DNA of 9,897 nt from Gammaproteobacteria bacterium. GTDB lineage: Bacteria; Pseudomonadota; Gammaproteobacteria; Pseudomonadales; Azotimanducaceae. Position numbers and translations under genes: made by a program. Shown here in pieces: positions 6,462-9,897 of the stretch (within the stretch, counting starts at the first letter, position 1; every line of letters begins with the position of its first letter). The stretch lies in contig PBTJ01000124.1 of the NCBI GenBank assembly GCA_002726925.1, forward strand, positions 1 through 9,897, written 5' to 3'. Under the pieces are notes generated by a model that did not search any database, was not told the origin of the DNA, and worked only from the letters and a program-made list of their open reading frames with translations.

Positions 6462-7950
6462 CCGCGTATCCAAGCGGCGTCATCTGATTGCGTTGGTTCT
6501 ATCAGCGCTTGCCGGTGCCGCCATTTTTCCCACCGGCCATTGCGATGTCGAAAAAAACCCCGAGCTGACGTCAAAAACGTACAACGGAGTGCTGGGCACC
6601 TCAATGACACTGGCGGTTGCCGGTGTAAGCGAAGCAGTAGCCGAGCGCGCGATGAAAGAGGCGCTGTCGGAAGTCGATAGACTCGATGCCATTGTCTCCC
6701 ATTATCGTAGTGACAGCGAAGTATCAGCCCTGAATCTGGCGAGATCCGCCGAAAACGCATCGCTTGAGTTGATCAGCGTCATAGAGCTTTGCGAAGACTG
6801 GAGGGCGAGATCTGCAGGTCACTTCAGCTGCAGGCTTGGTAGCGTCGTTGAGCAGTGGCAAAAAGCCTCCATCGAAAACCAGGTCCCCGATCGAGTTCAG
6901 ATTAGACAAGCCGCAAGAGCCGCTAATCGCGCAAACATCGACCTTGACGTCGAAGAGCAACTAATCAGCCTCGAACAACCCATCCAATTGCACGTAAGTG
7001 GGCTTGCAAAAGGCTACATTATCGATCGAGCATTTGAAGTGCTGCAGTCGTTCGCCAAGGGGGCGGAAGCACTCAAAGTCGACATTGGCGGCGATGGTCG
7101 ATATTGGGCGGAGCCAGGTTCACAAGGTTGGCAAGTTCAAATATCGACAGACCCCCTAGGCAACGACATATCACGAAATACCAGCATTACAATTCGGGAC
7201 GGGGCCGTAGCCGCGAGTGGCCACCGAGACAGAGGTTATCGAATCGGACGCAGGAGTTTTAGTCATATCCTGCAACCACGCGACGGCTGGCCCCCGCATC
7301 AGGCTCCAATGGCATTTGTCGTATCCGCAGAAGCGGTCGATGCGGACGCCGTTGCGACTGCATTGGCTTCGATGTCACCGACCGCTGGCGCCGACTGGGT
7401 GAATAAACTGCCAGAGACCGAGGCGTTGGTAATAATTTCATCGGGACAGCGCATTGCGACACCCGGTTGGAAGCAAGATTCTCAACAGCCACATAACACC
7501 ACTTTTTTTGCACTGGAGTATGAAATTCCAACTTTTTCTATCGGACGATACCGACGTCCTTATGTTGCGATATGGATTACCAACAAAGATAGAAAATTAG
7601 TTCGAAACCTACTTTTACTCGGAGAAAGCGAGCGATGGGCCAAAGAAAACACAAACTGGTGGCGCGAGGTCGGTCGTCGCGACACTTCAATTTTGGACGG
7701 ACTCGCGCGACCCACAAGACGGCCTGGTCATTACAGGGTCGTTTGGGACGGTCGTGACGATTTTGGACAAGAAGTCACGCAAACGGAATTCATTCTGCAT
7801 ATTGAGGCCGCGCGCGAGCACGGAGACGCTGACTACGTGAAGTTGAAGATCGACGTCAATGATCCGACGGAGAGACTTCTCGACCCCGACGGAGAAATTG
7901 GGCGCATTCATTTGACATGGGCTGGCAGCGAGTTGCGAGCTGCGTATTAA
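6418..7950 (+). CDS. ApbE-like flavin transferase domain fused to DUF2271
   Basis: A 510-residue exported protein. A Tat-like leader (SKRRHLIALVLSALAG, residues 18-33) is followed by an ApbE-like domain (about 55-350) and a DUF2271 domain (about 365-500). ApbE proteins move FMN from FAD onto threonine or serine of extracytoplasmic proteins. Retained ApbE features are VLGTSMTL-like GVLGTSM, SDSEVSALN, SGLAKGYIID, VDIGGDGRYW, SHILQPRDGWP and DADAVATAL, with Asp310 and Thr314 at the spacing of the metal ligands. Several motifs are altered: HFSCRLGS replaces the usual FDPTVGP and HILQPRDG the usual HIIDPRTG, so activity is uncertain. DUF2271 shows RPYVAIWITNKD, PGHYRVVWDGRDDFG and HIEAAREHG. The start at 6418 is chosen for its AGGA site five bases away; the frame is open further upstream. 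It overlaps the EF-hand gene by 44 nt. Confidence 0.88.
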   Translation: MGAQPTQSSTQQPINRVSKRRHLIALVLSALAGAAIFPTGHCDVEKNPELTSKTYNGVLGTSMTLAVAGVSEAVAERAMKEALSEVDRLDAIVSHYRSDSEVSALNLARSAENASLELISVIELCEDWRARSAGHFSCRLGSVVEQWQKASIENQVPDRVQIRQAARAANRANIDLDVEEQLISLEQPIQLHVSGLAKGYIIDRAFEVLQSFAKGAEALKVDIGGDGRYWAEPGSQGWQVQISTDPLGNDISRNTSITIRDGAVAASGHRDRGYRIGRRSFSHILQPRDGWPPHQAPMAFVVSAEAVDADAVATALASMSPTAGADWVNKLPETEALVIISSGQRIATPGWKQDSQQPHNTTFFALEYEIPTFSIGRYRRPYVAIWITNKDRKLVRNLLLLGESERWAKENTNWWREVGRRDTSILDGLARPTRRPGHYRVVWDGRDDFGQEVTQTEFILHIEAAREHGDADYVKLKIDVNDPTERLLDPDGEIGRIHLTWAGSELRAAY

Positions 7951-7990
7951 CCCGGAAACCTGCTGCTCCCGAACGCGTTACTTTCGAAGC

Positions 7991-8008
7991 TGAAGGGGAA
8001 GCCCTTCA
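7991..8008. other. Small GC-rich hairpin downstream of apbE-like gene
   Basis: TGAAGGG and CCCTTCA form a perfect seven-base stem around a four-base loop, 40 bases after the stop codon. There is no T-run after it, so it is not a standard intrinsic terminator. It could slow transcription or protect the 3' end of the upstream message. Apart from this hairpin, the C/A tract and the Fur-like site, nothing was seen in the 178-base gap. Confidence 0.3.
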
Positions 8009-8052
8009 TGCAGGACGAGGATCACCTCTCCACGCGCCGATTGTCCTCCCCT

Positions 8053-8066
8053 CCCCCCAAAAAAAA
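8053..8066. other. C6A8 homopolymer tract upstream of receptor Fur site
   Basis: Six C followed by eight A lie 12 bases before the Fur-like site and 62 bases before the receptor start. The A-tract could bend DNA or act as an UP-like element for the promoter, or be prone to slippage. Only the tract itself is seen. Confidence 0.4.
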
Positions 8067-8078
8067 TTACTTGTGAAT

Positions 8079-8097
8079 ACGAATGATTATCATTAAG
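8079..8097. promoter_or_regulatory. Fur-box-like palindrome before TonB receptor
   Basis: The site contains AATGAT-T-ATCATT (8082-8094), a perfect inverted repeat with one central base, and matches the 19-base Fur consensus at 13 positions. It lies 31 bases before the receptor ATG. A weak promoter, TTGTGA (8071-8076) and TAAGTT (8094-8099) with 17 bases between, would bracket the palindrome, so Fur binding would block it. The promoter part is tentative. Confidence 0.78.
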
Positions 8098-8128
8098 TTT
8101 CGCACTCTCAAAAAATGAGGGTTAGAAA

Positions 8129-9897
8129 ATGAAATTCATAGCAAAGTCACTCAGCACGTTCTTGGTTGTTGCGACAGCGCCCAGCTATGCCGCCGAACGC
8201 CTTGAAACCACGGTAATTGAGACCGCCAACGAATCCAGCGTTTCTCATAAAATCACAACGCTCAGCGCGGCGGAAATACAGGATACGTCGATTAGCACCA
8301 TTGAGGACGTCACCCGATATATCCCGGGCGTCCAAGTCAATGACTCTGGTAACCGCTTTGGCGACAACGGCTTCAATATTCGCGGCCTTGAAGGCGACTC
8401 TGTCGCCGTGACCGTCGATGGCGTATCCATGGGCGAGACTTTGGCTCCTCCTGCTTTCTCAGCCTACGGAATGTACGACTCCAACCGCGGACAAGTGGAA
8501 ATCGAACATGTTAAGGCCATCCAGATCACGAAAGGACCATCTTCTGTAGCTAATGGAGACGCTGCGCTCGCAGGTTCGGTCGCTTACATTACGAACGATG
8601 CGGTCGACTTCTTGACCGAATCTGGCAATGCAAGCAACTTCCTTGCAAGAACTGGATACGACTCGCGCTCTGACGAGGGGATGCTACATGTCACCCTTGC
8701 CAATCGGACAGGACGACTGGAATCGCTGCTACAAGTAACTCTGCGCGACAGCAAAGAAATGCAAGCACATCCAGATGGCCTAGATATTTACGGGCCCGCC
8801 CGAGAAACATCTGACCCCTCCAACCGCGAAGCTATGTCGATACTTGCCAAGTTCTCCTTTGAAGTCGCAGACGGTCAGCGTGTCGGAATTGCATATGACA
8901 GAACTGATAGAGAAGCTGATGGCAGGCCGCTGTCAAGGTTCTCAACAGGGACTTATCCCTCGAGTTATAACAACTTCAGTACCAGCGACGAGAACAATAG
9001 AGACCGGATAGAGATCTCGTACGACTGGACAAACGCAGAAAATATGTTTTTCGACAGCATGTCTGCAGCCCTCAACGATCAGCAAGTCTTCACCGCAGGC
9101 GCTACATCCTTCGAGTTTACTTCAAGGGGAGCCACCATTCTGCGACAAGAGGATCGCAGCACAGAGATAGACTTCACGACTTTGAATGTGGACTTTGAGA
9201 AAGCCCTTCAAACTGGCGAAACAAAGCACAATGTGACTTACGGAGCACGATGGGAAACACGAGAAATTTACAACGAACAATGGGATCGCCGCTGGAGCGA
9301 TCTAGCTCAAACGAACTCTCTAACTGGCTACCCAATCAGAGACCCAGCATGGGTACCGGAAACAGAACGAGAGACCCTCAGCGTTTATATTCGTGATGAC
9401 GTTGCCTTGAGCGATAAGCTCACGGTCACGGCAGGTCTACGCTTCGACTCGACCGAATACAGTCCAACGCTTGACGACACTTTTGCCGATTCCTCGGGCG
9501 AGAGCGTCATTGACTCGGACTTTTCCTCTATCATCGGCGGGGTACAGGCCACGTTCGAGTTCATGCCCGGACACAGTATTCTGGCTAGTTACAGTCAGGG
9601 TTATAAAGCACCAACGTTCCAAGACCTTTACCTTGCAACGAACGGAAGCGAGACGATAACGGATACCGTTACCGGCGCAGAATTCCAGGACCTGGATACC
9701 GTTGCGAATTCTGATCTTGACGCCGAGGAAGCTGAAAGTTTTGAAATCGGATACAAGCTTGAATCCGATCGGGCAAGCTTGACGGTGACAGCTTATTGGA
9801 CCGATTACGATAACCTGATACGCAATCTAGATGTCGTTAGAGCTTACACTCCCAATGTTAATTCGGAGGCTTGCCGATTCAATTTCGCAACCCGTAC
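8129..9897 (+). CDS. TonB-dependent outer-membrane receptor, 3' partial
   Basis: An uninterrupted frame of 589 codons to the window end. It begins with a signal peptide (MKFIAKSLSTFLVVATAPSYA) and a TonB-box-like LETTVIETA at residues 25-33, followed by the plug domain (about 38-150) with VTRYIPGVQV, FNIRGLEGDSVAVTVDGV and IQITKGPSS, then the barrel. The plug end (ALAGSVAYITNDAVDFL) resembles the haemoglobin/transferrin/lactoferrin receptor family, and YKAPTFQDLY (from 492) with ANSDLDAEEAESFEIGYK (from 526) resembles the FRAP and NPNL boxes of haem receptors. No histidine lies between those two boxes, so haem as substrate is uncertain. A GAGGG ribosome site seven bases before the ATG fixes the start. 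Uptake would be powered by the TonB system encoded on the other strand; a Fur-like site upstream suggests iron repression. Confidence 0.92.
   Translation, partial: MKFIAKSLSTFLVVATAPSYAAERLETTVIETANESSVSHKITTLSAAEIQDTSISTIEDVTRYIPGVQVNDSGNRFGDNGFNIRGLEGDSVAVTVDGVSMGETLAPPAFSAYGMYDSNRGQVEIEHVKAIQITKGPSSVANGDAALAGSVAYITNDAVDFLTESGNASNFLARTGYDSRSDEGMLHVTLANRTGRLESLLQVTLRDSKEMQAHPDGLDIYGPARETSDPSNREAMSILAKFSFEVADGQRVGIAYDRTDREADGRPLSRFSTGTYPSSYNNFSTSDENNRDRIEISYDWTNAENMFFDSMSAALNDQQVFTAGATSFEFTSRGATILRQEDRSTEIDFTTLNVDFEKALQTGETKHNVTYGARWETREIYNEQWDRRWSDLAQTNSLTGYPIRDPAWVPETERETLSVYIRDDVALSDKLTVTAGLRFDSTEYSPTLDDTFADSSGESVIDSDFSSIIGGVQATFEFMPGHSILASYSQGYKAPTFQDLYLATNGSETITDTVTGAEFQDLDTVANSDLDAEEAESFEIGYKLESDRASLTVTAYWTDYDNLIRNLDVVRAYTPNVNSEACRFNFATR

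Noticed and set aside
6529..6546. Cysteine at residue 42 of the ApbE-like protein as a lipoprotein site
   Set aside because: The preceding residues TGH do not fit a lipobox, since histidine before the cysteine is not accepted; a Tat-like or Sec leader is more plausible.
7991..8008. Hairpin as a Rho-independent terminator
   Set aside because: The stem is perfect but no T-rich tract follows on either strand in the right place, so it is listed only as a hairpin.
9092..9109. TAGATS in the receptor resembles a flavinylation acceptor motif
   Set aside because: It lies in the barrel of an outer-membrane receptor without an FMN_bind context; a short match like this is expected by chance.

Overview
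The window looks like chromosomal DNA of a free-living, probably marine, Gram-negative gammaproteobacterium. The main reason is a TonB2-type energy system (DUF3450 protein, TtpC-like ExbB, short ExbB, ExbD, TonB, TPR protein), a gene order known from Vibrio and related gammaproteobacteria. Envelope proteins with Sec- or Tat-type leaders and two Fur-box-like sites add support. The genus cannot be read from the sequence. No RNA gene, insertion sequence, CRISPR array or attachment site was found.

Layout. Positions 5390 down to 1 (minus strand) hold seven tightly packed genes in transcription order: DUF3450 protein, TtpC-like ExbB, short ExbB, ExbD, TonB, TPR protein, and a PepSY-type membrane protein cut by the window edge. 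The junctions are a 3-nt gap, a GTGA overlap, an ATGA overlap, a 1-nt gap, an 8-nt overlap and an ATGA overlap. This strongly suggests one translationally coupled operon. A short divergent region (5391-5486) carries a Fur-box-like site. On the plus strand follow a secreted protein with eight EF-hands (5487-6461) and, overlapping it by 44 nt, an ApbE-like domain fused to DUF2271 (6418-7950). A 178-nt gap with a second Fur-box-like site leads to a TonB-dependent outer-membrane receptor (8129 to the window end, 3' partial).

How they may work together (inference). The receptor takes up an iron compound, possibly haem- or haemoprotein-related. The minus-strand operon supplies its proton-motive-force-driven TonB engine. 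The ApbE/DUF2271 protein and the PepSY membrane protein point to periplasmic flavin or redox chemistry, perhaps reduction of imported ferric iron. The EF-hand protein would be a calcium- or metal-binding periplasmic partner. Both Fur-like sites suggest that the whole locus is switched on by iron starvation. The least ordinary parts are the EF-hand protein, built from two copies of a four-EF-hand unit, and its coupling to a diverged ApbE-DUF2271 fusion.
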